Assembly (NCBI GenBank): GCA_964517875.1
Contig: CAZFEU010000006.1
Span: 1-55,161, forward strand
Origin: JAJPXC01 sp964517875
GTDB lineage: Bacteria; Bacteroidota; Bacteroidia; Bacteroidales; Muribaculaceae
Direction: 5' to 3'
DNA length: 55,161 nucleotides
The position numbers were made by a program, and so were the translations under genes. Below are positions 16,831-25,191 of this stretch, piece after piece. Position 1 is the stretch's first letter. Each line of letters opens with the position of its first letter. The notes below the pieces were generated by a model that did no database searches, had not been told where the DNA came from, and was given only the letters and a program-made list of their open reading frames with translations.

Positions 16831-17517
16831 ATGAAAAAAATATTTTATATCATAGCAGCTATATTAGTTCTCTCGGCATGTGCAAACAAAAAGCACAATC
16901 AATCATCTGCTGACACCACTGACAACGAAACTGAAGCATCACAAACTTCATCAATGGAGCGCATAATATCAAAAGCAACTGATACGGTGACTTCCTATTT
17001 AAAAAGAACCTTAAAATTCCCTGAAACTTTTCAGTTGGAAGAAATTAGCATCGAATCAGAACCCGTGCCTGTATACTTCAATGCTAAAATACAGAAACAA
17101 GCAAAAAAAACCGTCGAGGCTCTTGACAAATTCACATATTATAAAGATTTAGATCGTGGTTCAGGCTTATGGGAAGATGAGATTTACTCTGCCGCCCAAA
17201 AATGTCTAAAAGAGCAGGAAATACTCAAATCTATGAGTAACGAAAGAATATCCGACACTTTAGATGTGCGTTTGGTTGCTCTCGTAAAATATAGCGCTGA
17301 AAATTCTTATGGCTATAGGAATACCCATAAATCAATCCTGATTATTGATCCTGAAAAAGGTGATAAAATTCTTGGTGATTTTGATGTTGACGACGAATTT
17401 ATTCAAAATTGTGTGGCAATCATGGAAGCACTTGAGATAGAGATTCCAAGAAACGAATATGGAAAAACTGAAATAGAATCACTCCCTCGTATAGACAGGT
17501 TCATATACAGTGATTAA
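16831..17517 (+). CDS. AT-rich lipoprotein, unknown function
   Basis: I do not recognise this 228-residue protein. The N-terminus MKKIFYIIAAILVLSACANK is a textbook lipoprotein signal with Cys17. A Ser/Thr/Asp/Glu-rich tether follows (about 20-45), then a mixed alpha/beta domain with many Lys and Glu. The DNA is strikingly AT-rich with AAA/GAA/ATA codons, unlike the GH9 gene before it and the META gene after it, which suggests a later arrival. No mobile element flanks it. Confidence 0.75.
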   Translation: MKKIFYIIAAILVLSACANKKHNQSSADTTDNETEASQTSSMERIISKATDTVTSYLKRTLKFPETFQLEEISIESEPVPVYFNAKIQKQAKKTVEALDKFTYYKDLDRGSGLWEDEIYSAAQKCLKEQEILKSMSNERISDTLDVRLVALVKYSAENSYGYRNTHKSILIIDPEKGDKILGDFDVDDEFIQNCVAIMEALEIEIPRNEYGKTEIESLPRIDRFIYSD

Positions 17518-17619
17518 AATTATTCGTTGTAATAATCATAGCATTGCAACCTTACAACGAAAAAATATGTTATTTATCTAAAAGACTTATTTATTTTGTC
17601 ACAGAGTAAAACATAACCA

Positions 17620-18453
17620 ATGAGAACTATCTTAGCCCCCCTGGCAGCAGTAATACTACTATTTTCGACCACATCTTGTGACCTTATAAAGACCACTACC
17701 ACTAAAAAAAACACAGTGGCAGCAACCGAAACCAGTAAAGCACATGCGGTAAACAGAATAGAGTTTATTCCCGGAGAATGGTCGGTGTTTACTGTTGACG
17801 ACCATCAGCTTTCGGGCGACGAGCGACCATATATCACCTTCGATACGGCTACATCACGGTTTTACGGGTCAAACGGCTGCAACACCATCAATGGCGACTA
17901 CACGGTGAGAGGAAGCAATTTGACACTAAGCAACATCATCACCACAATGCGCTATTGCCCCGACGCCGAATATGAGGCTCAAATCAACAACGCACTTAAC
18001 AATGTAAGCTCTTTTAATATAATGAATATAGGCAACGAAAGCTACATGTCGTTGCTCAACAGTTCAGGCAAAACTCTAATGGTGATTAGGAAGCACAACA
18101 TGGATTATATCAACGGTTTATGGCAAATATACGATATTAACGGCAAAGTGGTTGACCAGGAAGCTTATCCTGATCTGCAAGTCACCTTTGATGTACCCGA
18201 GCTTCGTATTCACGGCAACACCGGATGCAATGTGTTCAACGGAAATATGATAATCGACCCTGACAAAACCGATGCCATGCAGTTTGTCGACATGGCCACC
18301 ACACTCCGTGCGTGTCCCAACCAGGCTCTCGAAACCGAACTGTTGTTGGCTCTTGAGTCGGTTGACCGCGCTCGCCCCAATGGCCCCGATGTCGTAGAGC
18401 TTATGAACCAATACGGCAAACCCATCATCACACTTCATCGCATCAAGCACTAA
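17620..18453 (+). CDS. Lipoprotein with two META domains
   Basis: A 277-residue lipoprotein (lipobox STTSC, Cys near 20) with a duplicated META domain, the fold of HslJ. The first unit (about 52-150) has GEWSVFTVDDHQLSGDERPY, FYGSNGCNTINGDY and TTMRYCPDAEYE; the second (about 165-265) has GLWQIYDINGK, IHGNTGCNVFNGNM and TTLRACPNQALE. The conserved Cys pair of the family is present in each unit. Members are envelope stress or motility-linked proteins without a known biochemical activity. ispE follows by 14 nt. Confidence 0.88.
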   Translation: MRTILAPLAAVILLFSTTSCDLIKTTTTKKNTVAATETSKAHAVNRIEFIPGEWSVFTVDDHQLSGDERPYITFDTATSRFYGSNGCNTINGDYTVRGSNLTLSNIITTMRYCPDAEYEAQINNALNNVSSFNIMNIGNESYMSLLNSSGKTLMVIRKHNMDYINGLWQIYDINGKVVDQEAYPDLQVTFDVPELRIHGNTGCNVFNGNMIIDPDKTDAMQFVDMATTLRACPNQALETELLLALESVDRARPNGPDVVELMNQYGKPIITLHRIKH

Positions 18454-18467
18454 TAGCTCGTAAATCC

Positions 18468-19310
18468 ATGCTTAGATTCACAAACTCTAAGATCAATCTG
18501 GGTCTCTCAATAACTGGGAAACTCGAGAACGGCTACCATACCATCAACACAGCCATGTGGCCCATTGGCTGGGGGGATATTATCGAAGTTGTTGAAGCCA
18601 AGGAGGGTGAAACCGATCTTAACATTACAGGCCGCAAGGTTGACTGCCCTTATGAGAAAAACCTCGTAATTAAGGCCTTACGCACAATCGAGGAATATAT
18701 CGGCAGACAGTTACCACCGCTCAACATCTATTTACGCAAGATAGTGCCCGATGGAGCCGGATTGGGTGGAGGCTCGGGCGACGCATCAGCAATGCTTAGC
18801 CTCATCAATCAGTTTGCCGATTTAAAACTCAGTGATGATATTCTGGCCAAATTGGCAGCATCGATAGGGGCTGACTGCCCATTTTTCATATACAACACTC
18901 CGGCCATAGCCACAGGCATTGGTACTGAACTCACACCAATTGAAATCCCTGAATTAGCGGGTAAGGAAATTCTCGTTGTCAAGCCGCCGATGACTGTGAG
19001 CACTGCGCAAGCATATGCCGGGGTTGACAAGTATCTTCACCTTGCCGCACCTCACCCCGATATCGCCGAGATTCTTCAGCGTCCCATAGATGATTGGAAC
19101 GGTCTGTTGGTCAATGATTTCGAACGAAGTGTGTTTGCCGAAATTCCCATGTTGGCTGATATCAAGCAGGAGCTCTATGCCCTTGGCGCGCTCTATGCGT
19201 CAATGTCGGGCTCAGGATCCGCTCTATATGGCATATTTGAGGCTGGTTCCATCCCCAGTCAGCTCCCTCGACTATGGGACTCATACTGCGTATGGTCTGG
19301 ATTAATGTAA
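18468..19310 (+). CDS. ispE: 4-diphosphocytidyl-2-C-methyl-D-erythritol kinase
   Basis: IspE phosphorylates CDP-ME in the MEP route to isoprenoids. The 280 residues show the GHMP-kinase layout: FTNSKINLGLSITGKLENGY at the N-terminus with the substrate Lys and a GYH motif, the ATP loop PDGAGLGGGSGDAS (near 93-106), and MSGSGSALYGIF near the C-terminus. The stop overlaps the last 9 nt of a convergent small gene. Confidence 0.94.
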   Translation: MLRFTNSKINLGLSITGKLENGYHTINTAMWPIGWGDIIEVVEAKEGETDLNITGRKVDCPYEKNLVIKALRTIEEYIGRQLPPLNIYLRKIVPDGAGLGGGSGDASAMLSLINQFADLKLSDDILAKLAASIGADCPFFIYNTPAIATGIGTELTPIEIPELAGKEILVVKPPMTVSTAQAYAGVDKYLHLAAPHPDIAEILQRPIDDWNGLLVNDFERSVFAEIPMLADIKQELYALGALYASMSGSGSALYGIFEAGSIPSQLPRLWDSYCVWSGLM

Positions 19311-19631
19311 TCCGCTAAGGGGCAGAGCTACAGACATGGCTCCGGGAGAGGCCAGCAGCGATGATGATTTAAGATAGCGCCATATCTCAACCAATGGTAG
19401 GCCCTGCGACACCATTAGCTCAAGATCATCCAACAAGAACTCTGTGAATGCTTCCGGGCGCAACAATGCCACGTCAGCATTAATCCAGATAGTGTTGGGA
19501 GTCTCACGACTGAACGGCTCTACTGTTACCACTCCATCGGCGCCAACCGACACGACCGACATACCCGTTATCCCCTCGGCGGTTATCAGGTGTCGAGCCA
19601 GCATACGTTCAGATGGCAAGAGCTGCTGCAT
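19302..19631 (-). CDS. Small conserved-type protein, unknown function
   Basis: A 109-residue acidic protein that I do not recognise. It has no signal peptide or membrane span and reads as a compact alpha/beta domain (TAEGITGMSVVSVGADGVVTV, then ELMVSQGLPLVEIWRYLKSS). It is accepted as a gene because its start lies 23 nt inside the end of the DUF4296 gene on the same strand, a coupled arrangement, and its codon use matches its neighbours. The stop overlaps ispE by 9 nt. Confidence 0.65.
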   Translation of the reverse strand: MQQLLPSERMLARHLITAEGITGMSVVSVGADGVVTVEPFSRETPNTIWINADVALLRPEAFTEFLLDDLELMVSQGLPLVEIWRYLKSSSLLASPGAMSVALPLSGLH

Positions 19632-20583
19632 TATTTTGAATAACCTTTGACTTCTTGTTGTCGTTAATTACTTTCCCCCTGGTTGACATTGTCTCTGGGC
19701 TACCATCCTCATTTTCTTCATTCTTCTCATCTTTGCCTGAGGTCTCCCCTATTACCAAAACATTATCATCTGACTTTTTAGAACTCTGGTGTTGGTGCGA
19801 CGTGCTGATACGCTGCTGACGGTGTCTGAGATGATAATTCTGCCGGTCAACACGCTTGCGTGTCAGGCTAATGGAATCGAGGTAAATTATCTCACCAAGT
19901 GCAGGATTTGTAGTGAGTGAGCCATAAATGCGACTGGGCATACGGGTAGAGTCGGTGTACAGACGCAACTGGTTGAGACCCTCACCTTGAAATTGCCCGT
20001 GGGTGTACTCGGTAAATCCATCAGGATAGTCAACGGCGAGTATCCATTGTCCTGGCAAACGCATATTCAAGGTTTTGACTGACCATACGTATTGGTCACC
20101 CTTTTCCCAGTTGTCATCGGGGGTGAGAGCAAACGTAAGCATCTGCTGAGGTGATCGTTGAGAAATGATTACCTCAGCTGCGCCGGGCCAAGTGTTCACC
20201 GAATCGCCTGACATACTTCCGGCAGCAATAGCCATGGCAGCGTCAGCTTGCGACAGCTTTTCTTGAAGCTTCTCCACGATCAGGTTATGCACTTCTCCAT
20301 ATTGATCGAGATTGCGTCCGTAGTACATCAGCGATGAATCAAGAAGCTCCTGAGTGATGCCGTGGCGCTGCAGTATCGACTGTTTAAGCACCTTGCGTAG
20401 GGAATCGTTACCGGCCTTGTAGTATTTCGAGCGATTTACATCGGTCACGCTCTCGGCCACATACATATCGGCCATCACATCGGCCATCTTATCCTTTGAC
20501 AATACCTTGTCGGGAGTAGAATTGCAGGCCGATATGATGAGCAGTAATGTGGCAATTACAAGCGTGAGCAGTGGTCGCATCAT
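19609..20583 (-). CDS. DUF4296 lipoprotein
   Basis: A 324-residue protein starting MMRPLLTLVIATLLLIISAC, a lipoprotein signal with Cys20. Residues about 25-120 (PDKVLSKDKMADVMADMYVA... then HGITQELLDSSLMYYGRN) are the helical DUF4296 domain found in Bacteroidales next to lspA. The C-terminal tail from about 255 is basic, Ser/Asp/Glu-rich and probably disordered. The function is not known. Its ATG shares one base with the lspA stop codon (TGATG). Confidence 0.85.
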   Translation of the reverse strand: MMRPLLTLVIATLLLIISACNSTPDKVLSKDKMADVMADMYVAESVTDVNRSKYYKAGNDSLRKVLKQSILQRHGITQELLDSSLMYYGRNLDQYGEVHNLIVEKLQEKLSQADAAMAIAAGSMSGDSVNTWPGAAEVIISQRSPQQMLTFALTPDDNWEKGDQYVWSVKTLNMRLPGQWILAVDYPDGFTEYTHGQFQGEGLNQLRLYTDSTRMPSRIYGSLTTNPALGEIIYLDSISLTRKRVDRQNYHLRHRQQRISTSHQHQSSKKSDDNVLVIGETSGKDEKNEENEDGSPETMSTRGKVINDNKKSKVIQNNAAALAI

Positions 20584-21242
20584 CAGTTCAGGACTTCCTT
20601 GTCAACACTTTTATCATCAGCGGGCGCAGGCACGCCTGATGCTGTGAGAGATGTGGGATAGAAAAATATAAGCACAATTATACCTACCGTGATCGCGGCA
20701 TCGGCAAAATTGAACACAGGCTGGAAGAATAAGAAATGCTCTCCTCCAATCCAAGGCATCCATGCAGGCCAATTGAAACTGAACAGCGGAAAATAAAACA
20801 TATCAACCACGCGCCCCAAAAACAGTGGTGCGTATCCCCCTCCATCAGGTATAAGCACTGCCGTAGCCGGTGGCATGGGGTTGTTGAAAATCACGCCGTA
20901 AAATACGCAATCAATGATATTGCCGGCAGCTCCAGCCGTAATCAGCGACAGAACAAGCACATACCCTGCTTTTACCTTAGGATTGTCCTTGATACGGCAT
21001 ATATAGTAGATCAATGCCGCCACAGCCACTATACGCAGCAATGTAAGCAGCAATTTCGATCCAATCTCCATGCCGAAAGCCATCCCGTTGTTTTCGATAA
21101 AAACAAGGTGAAACCACGAGGCGATGGTGTAGTTCTCACCCAGATAGAAGTGAGTTTTCACCCATATCTTCAGCACCTGGTCGATAATGATGACTGCGGC
21201 AATGACAATAAGTGCAAGGTACCCCTTGGACAGATGCTTCAT
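20583..21242 (-). CDS. lspA: Lipoprotein signal peptidase II
   Basis: LspA cleaves the signal peptides of lipoproteins in the inner membrane, right after diacylglyceryl transfer. The catalytic Asp pair is in GNIIDCVFYG and FNFADAAITVG. Four membrane spans are evident, and ENNGMAFGMEIG is a conserved loop. The 219 residues include an insert of about 45 between the two Asp blocks, usual in Bacteroidota. I chose the ATG at 21242 (MKHLSKGYLAL), one base after the dksA-like stop; an ATG six codons upstream would overlap that gene by 17 nt. Confidence 0.94.
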   Translation of the reverse strand: MKHLSKGYLALIVIAAVIIIDQVLKIWVKTHFYLGENYTIASWFHLVFIENNGMAFGMEIGSKLLLTLLRIVAVAALIYYICRIKDNPKVKAGYVLVLSLITAGAAGNIIDCVFYGVIFNNPMPPATAVLIPDGGGYAPLFLGRVVDMFYFPLFSFNWPAWMPWIGGEHFLFFQPVFNFADAAITVGIIVLIFFYPTSLTASGVPAPADDKSVDKEVLN

Positions 21243-21243
21243 A

Positions 21244-21618
21244 TCACTTCTGTTTTGCATCTACGCAGAGAGTGGCGTGTGGCACTGCTCTCAACCGCTC
21301 CTTAGGTATAAGTCGACCTGTGGCACGACATATACCGTACGTTTTATTCTCGATGCGCACCAGCGCATTCTGCAAGTGGGTGATGAACTTAAGTTGACGT
21401 TGAGCCAGCTGTCCGGCCTCCTCCTTGCTCAGCGTTGCCGCACCCTCCTCAAGGGTTTTGAACGTAGGCGATGTGTCGGCGGTGTCATTTCCGTCGGAGT
21501 TGAGTATATTGGAGCGGAGTAAGTCATAATCACGTTGCGCTTTTGCAAGCTTTTCGAGTATGAGTTCTTTAAACTCCTGAAGCTCCTCGTCGCTGTAACG
21601 GTTTTTTTCTTCGTTCAT
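21244..21618 (-). CDS. DksA/TraR-like protein with degenerate zinc finger
   Basis: A 124-residue protein: an N-terminal helical hairpin (about 8-85) and a C-terminal finger region, YGICRATGRLIPKERLRAVP then HATLCVDAK. DksA binds the RNA polymerase secondary channel and works with (p)ppGpp. Here only the first and third of the four zinc cysteines remain (C-x2-T and C-x2-A), so zinc binding is doubtful. The coiled-coil tip has no obvious DTA motif. It lies 9 nt after ileS and 1 nt before lspA. Confidence 0.85.
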   Translation of the reverse strand: MNEEKNRYSDEELQEFKELILEKLAKAQRDYDLLRSNILNSDGNDTADTSPTFKTLEEGAATLSKEEAGQLAQRQLKFITHLQNALVRIENKTYGICRATGRLIPKERLRAVPHATLCVDAKQK

Positions 21619-21627
21619 GGCTTTGCC

Positions 21628-24600
21628 TTAAGCTTTGGTGATCTTTATATTGACATTCAGACCATCGATATCGAGCTTTTCATCCTCGGCGGGGACGGCC
21701 ACCGGGGCCACAGTCAGCGCGGAGGCAAGCACCTGGCTCATAATATAGTCGCGGAAATCGTCAACCGCTGCTGACACTTCGGGCGACGGCTCGAATACAA
21801 TGTTGATGCGGTCGGTAATATCATAGTTGCGGCTCTTGCGAATGTTCTGTATGCGGTTTACAAGGTCGCGGGCCAATCCCTCGCGACGCAGCTCGTCAGT
21901 GAGGGTGATATCGAGAGCCACAGTTACGTTACCCTCGTTGGCTACCTGCCAGCCGGGGATATCCTGTGATATTATTTCTACATCATCGCGCTCCACAGTT
22001 ACTGCGGCACCGTCCACATCAAGCGCAAGCTCACCGGTCATTTCAAGCTGCTTGATCTGCTCCTGTGTGAGTGTTTGCAACTGGGAAGCCACACTCTTCA
22101 TCTGCTTCCCTAACTTCTTGCCGAGCACCTTGAAATTGGGTTTGACACTCTTCACCAGGATGCCTGAAGCATCATCTACAAGACGCAGTTCCTTGACATT
22201 CACTTCATTCTTGATAAGATCGGCCACTGCCTCAATGGCTTCGCGCTGATGTGCGTCGAGTACAGGAACCATCAGGGTGGTAAGGGGTTGGCGCACTTTC
22301 AGATTGGCATTGCGGCGCAATGCCAGCACCATTGACGTGATTGTCTGCGCAAGGTTCATGCGCTCTTCAAGAGCGGCATCAATCAGCTTATCATCGGCCA
22401 CGGGGAAATCTGAAGTGTGTACCGACGCCTCTGAATCACCATTGAGATCACGGTAAAGCTGATCGGTATAGAATGGCGCTATGGGTGCCATCAACTGTGC
22501 CACTGTTTTTAGACATGTATAGAGGGTCTGATAGGCTGCGAGTTTATCAGTACTCATGCCACCTCCCCAAAAACGCTTGCGGTTGAGGCGCACATACCAG
22601 TTGCTGAGATTATCGATTACAAAATCGGAAATTGCTCGCGCTGCCTTTGTGGGCTCATAATCGGCCAGATCGGTGTCAACCTCCTTAATCAGTGAGTTGA
22701 GCAACGATATTATCCATCGGTCGATTTCAGGGCGCTCGTTCACCGGTATCTGATCGGCCACCGGATCGAAATTGTCGACATTGGCATAGAGCGCAAAAAG
22801 CTTATAGGTATTGAACAGTGTAGAGAACAGTTTACGTGCGGTTTCACCCACGCCGGCTGTGTCAAACTTGAGATTGTCCCACGGCGATGAATTGGAAATC
22901 ATATACCAGCGCACCGGGTCGGAACCGAATTTCTCAATCGTTTCAAACGGATTTACGGCATTGCCAAGGCGTTTCGACATCTTGTTGCCATCCTTGTCGA
23001 GAACCAGGCCATTAGAAACAACTGCCTTGTAAGCCACCGAATCAAATACCATGGTGGCTATGGCATGGAGCGTAAAGAACCATCCGCGGGTCTGGTCAAC
23101 ACCCTCGGCGATAAAGTCGGCCGGATATTTTATACGCTCATCTACAAGCTCCTTATTTTCGAATGGGTAATGAAGCTGGGCATAAGGCATTGAGCCTGAG
23201 TCAAACCATACATCGATCAGGTCGAGCTCACGGTGCATGGGACGTCCAGTGGGCGATACGAGCACTATATCATCTACGTACGGGCGATGGAGGTCGATCT
23301 TCTCATAATTTTCTTTAGTGTAAACGCCTGGTACGAATCCCTTGTCGGCCAGCGGATTTGACTTCATCACACCGGCTTTAACGGCCTTATCTATTTCGTT
23401 GTAGAGCGTCTCCACCGAGTCAATGCATATCTCCTCCTTGGCATCGTCGGTACGCCATATAGGCAGAGGTGTGCCCCAGTAGCGTGAGCGCGACAGATTC
23501 CAGTCCTGTAGGTTTTCGAGCCACTTGCCAAAGCGTCCTGTACCGGTCGACTGAGGCTTCCACTTGATGGTCTGATTTAGCTCCATCATGCGGTCGCGGG
23601 CAGCTGTTGAACGTATAAACCAGCTGTCGAGCGGATAATACAGCACAGGCTTATCGGTGCGCCAGCAGTGTGGATAGTTATGCACATGTTTTTCAATCTT
23701 GAACACCAAGCCACGCTGCTTTAGTTCCATGCATATCTCCACATCGAGCGTTTCGGTGTTTTCGTCGGCCTGAGGATTATAGGCATTTTTTACATACTTG
23801 CCTGCCCAGCGGCTGTAGAGGTCCACATCCACCATTTTCTCAACAAATGCGGGGTCGAGATCTTCGAGACGGAAGAAACGGCCTGTAAGGTCGACCATAG
23901 GCCGAATGTTGCCATCCCTATCCACCAGGTGAAGCGGCGGTACACCGGCAGCACGTGACACGCGTAGGTCATCAGCGCCGAATGTGCCGGCTATATGCAC
24001 TATGCCCGTACCATCGTCGGTCGATACATAGTCACCTTCAATCAGTCGGAAAGCACCCTCCCCGGGGTTGACCCACGGCAACAATTGCTCATAATTTAGG
24101 TTCATAGCCACCAGGTCGCGCCCTGTGTAGTGGTCTACTACTTCGTAAGGCACTACCTTGTCACCCTTCTGGTAGTCGGCAAGTGTTTTCTCTTTGGCTT
24201 TTGCGCCAAACACTGAGTCGATAAGGGCCGTTGCGAGCACCACGGTAATGGGCTCGCCCGAATAGGGATTGAAAGTACGTACCACGCTATAGTCGATCGA
24301 CGGGCCGAGGGCAAGCGCAGTATTGGACGGCAGTGTCCATGGTGTAGTGGTCCATGCTATGTAGTAGGGAGTGCCATGGCCCGTCATTGAAGGGATTGGG
24401 TTGGTGGCACGGAACATGGCGATACAGGTGGTGTCCTTGACATCGCGGTAGCAACCCGGCTGATTCAGCTCATGCGAGCTCAACCCCGTGCCGGCAGCCG
24501 GTGAATAAGGCTGGATGGTATACCCCTTGTATAGATAATCATTCTTGTACAGCTGTGCCAAAAGCCACCACACTGACTCGATGTAGCGGTTGTCGTATGT

Positions 24601-25050
24601 GATATACGGGTCAGTGGTATCAACCCAATAGCCCATGATATCGGTGAGCGTCTCCCACTCGCGGGTGTACTTCATCACCTCGCGACGGCAGGCTGCATTG
24701 TATTCGTCAACTGAGATTTTTTTACCGATATCCTCCTTAGTGATGCCGAGCGACTTTTCCACACCCAGTTCCACAGGCAGGCCGTGAGTATCCCAACCGG
24801 CCTTACGGCTCACGTGATACCCCTTCATTGACTTGTAGCGGCAGAATATATCCTTGATGGTACGAGCCATTACATGGTGTATACCAGGCATACCGTTGGC
24901 CGAAGGCGGACCCTCGAAGAACACAAATTCCGGGCTACCCTCGCGGACCTTCATCGACTCCTCAAATAGGTTGGCTTTATGCCACTTATTGAGCATCTCC
25001 TTGTTGATATCAGAGAGATTAAAGCTGCTATACTCGTTGAATTTTTTCAT
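21628..25050 (-). CDS. ileS: Isoleucyl-tRNA synthetase
   Basis: IleS charges tRNA-Ile and edits Val. The 1140 residues match the long eukaryote-like form common in Bacteroidota. The HIGH-type motif is in PPSANGMPGIHHVMARTIKD (about 50-70); the editing domain follows (TTTPWTLPSNTALALGP, GTGIVHIAGTFGADD); the KMSKR loop is GNKMSKRLGN near 689; a DALR-type anticodon domain and a C-terminal extension end the protein. No zinc-finger Cys tail as in the E. coli form is evident. It leads an operon with the dksA-like gene, lspA and the DUF4296 gene, and has a near-consensus promoter. Confidence 0.96.
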   Translation of the reverse strand: MKKFNEYSSFNLSDINKEMLNKWHKANLFEESMKVREGSPEFVFFEGPPSANGMPGIHHVMARTIKDIFCRYKSMKGYHVSRKAGWDTHGLPVELGVEKSLGITKEDIGKKISVDEYNAACRREVMKYTREWETLTDIMGYWVDTTDPYITYDNRYIESVWWLLAQLYKNDYLYKGYTIQPYSPAAGTGLSSHELNQPGCYRDVKDTTCIAMFRATNPIPSMTGHGTPYYIAWTTTPWTLPSNTALALGPSIDYSVVRTFNPYSGEPITVVLATALIDSVFGAKAKEKTLADYQKGDKVVPYEVVDHYTGRDLVAMNLNYEQLLPWVNPGEGAFRLIEGDYVSTDDGTGIVHIAGTFGADDLRVSRAAGVPPLHLVDRDGNIRPMVDLTGRFFRLEDLDPAFVEKMVDVDLYSRWAGKYVKNAYNPQADENTETLDVEICMELKQRGLVFKIEKHVHNYPHCWRTDKPVLYYPLDSWFIRSTAARDRMMELNQTIKWKPQSTGTGRFGKWLENLQDWNLSRSRYWGTPLPIWRTDDAKEEICIDSVETLYNEIDKAVKAGVMKSNPLADKGFVPGVYTKENYEKIDLHRPYVDDIVLVSPTGRPMHRELDLIDVWFDSGSMPYAQLHYPFENKELVDERIKYPADFIAEGVDQTRGWFFTLHAIATMVFDSVAYKAVVSNGLVLDKDGNKMSKRLGNAVNPFETIEKFGSDPVRWYMISNSSPWDNLKFDTAGVGETARKLFSTLFNTYKLFALYANVDNFDPVADQIPVNERPEIDRWIISLLNSLIKEVDTDLADYEPTKAARAISDFVIDNLSNWYVRLNRKRFWGGGMSTDKLAAYQTLYTCLKTVAQLMAPIAPFYTDQLYRDLNGDSEASVHTSDFPVADDKLIDAALEERMNLAQTITSMVLALRRNANLKVRQPLTTLMVPVLDAHQREAIEAVADLIKNEVNVKELRLVDDASGILVKSVKPNFKVLGKKLGKQMKSVASQLQTLTQEQIKQLEMTGELALDVDGAAVTVERDDVEIISQDIPGWQVANEGNVTVALDITLTDELRREGLARDLVNRIQNIRKSRNYDITDRINIVFEPSPEVSAAVDDFRDYIMSQVLASALTVAPVAVPAEDEKLDIDGLNVNIKITKA

Positions 25051-25079
25051 CGGTAGTAGTGGTTTATTTTTCTAAGCCG

Positions 25080-25110
25080 CAAATTTACAAAAAATCTTTA
25101 ATTTCTCAAA
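25080..25110 (-). promoter_or_regulatory. Promoter of the ileS operon
   Basis: TTTG (25107-25110), exactly 19 nt, then TAAATTTG (25080-25087): a perfect Bacteroidota promoter. The predicted leader is about 26 nt. Confidence 0.8.
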
Positions 25111-25134
25111 GGTTCAACACCTTACAAAATATAG

Positions 25135-25164
25135 CAGCGGCTGCCCCGGGGGGAGCAGCCGCTG
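25135..25164 (-). terminator. Terminator of the NAGPA-like gene
   Basis: A 10-bp perfect stem, cagcggctgc / gcagccgctg, with a 10-nt G/C-rich loop, 28 nt after the stop at 25192. It separates this gene from the ileS promoter. Confidence 0.75.
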
Positions 25165-25191
25165 AGTTTGATTAGGATAATAGTGTCGTGA

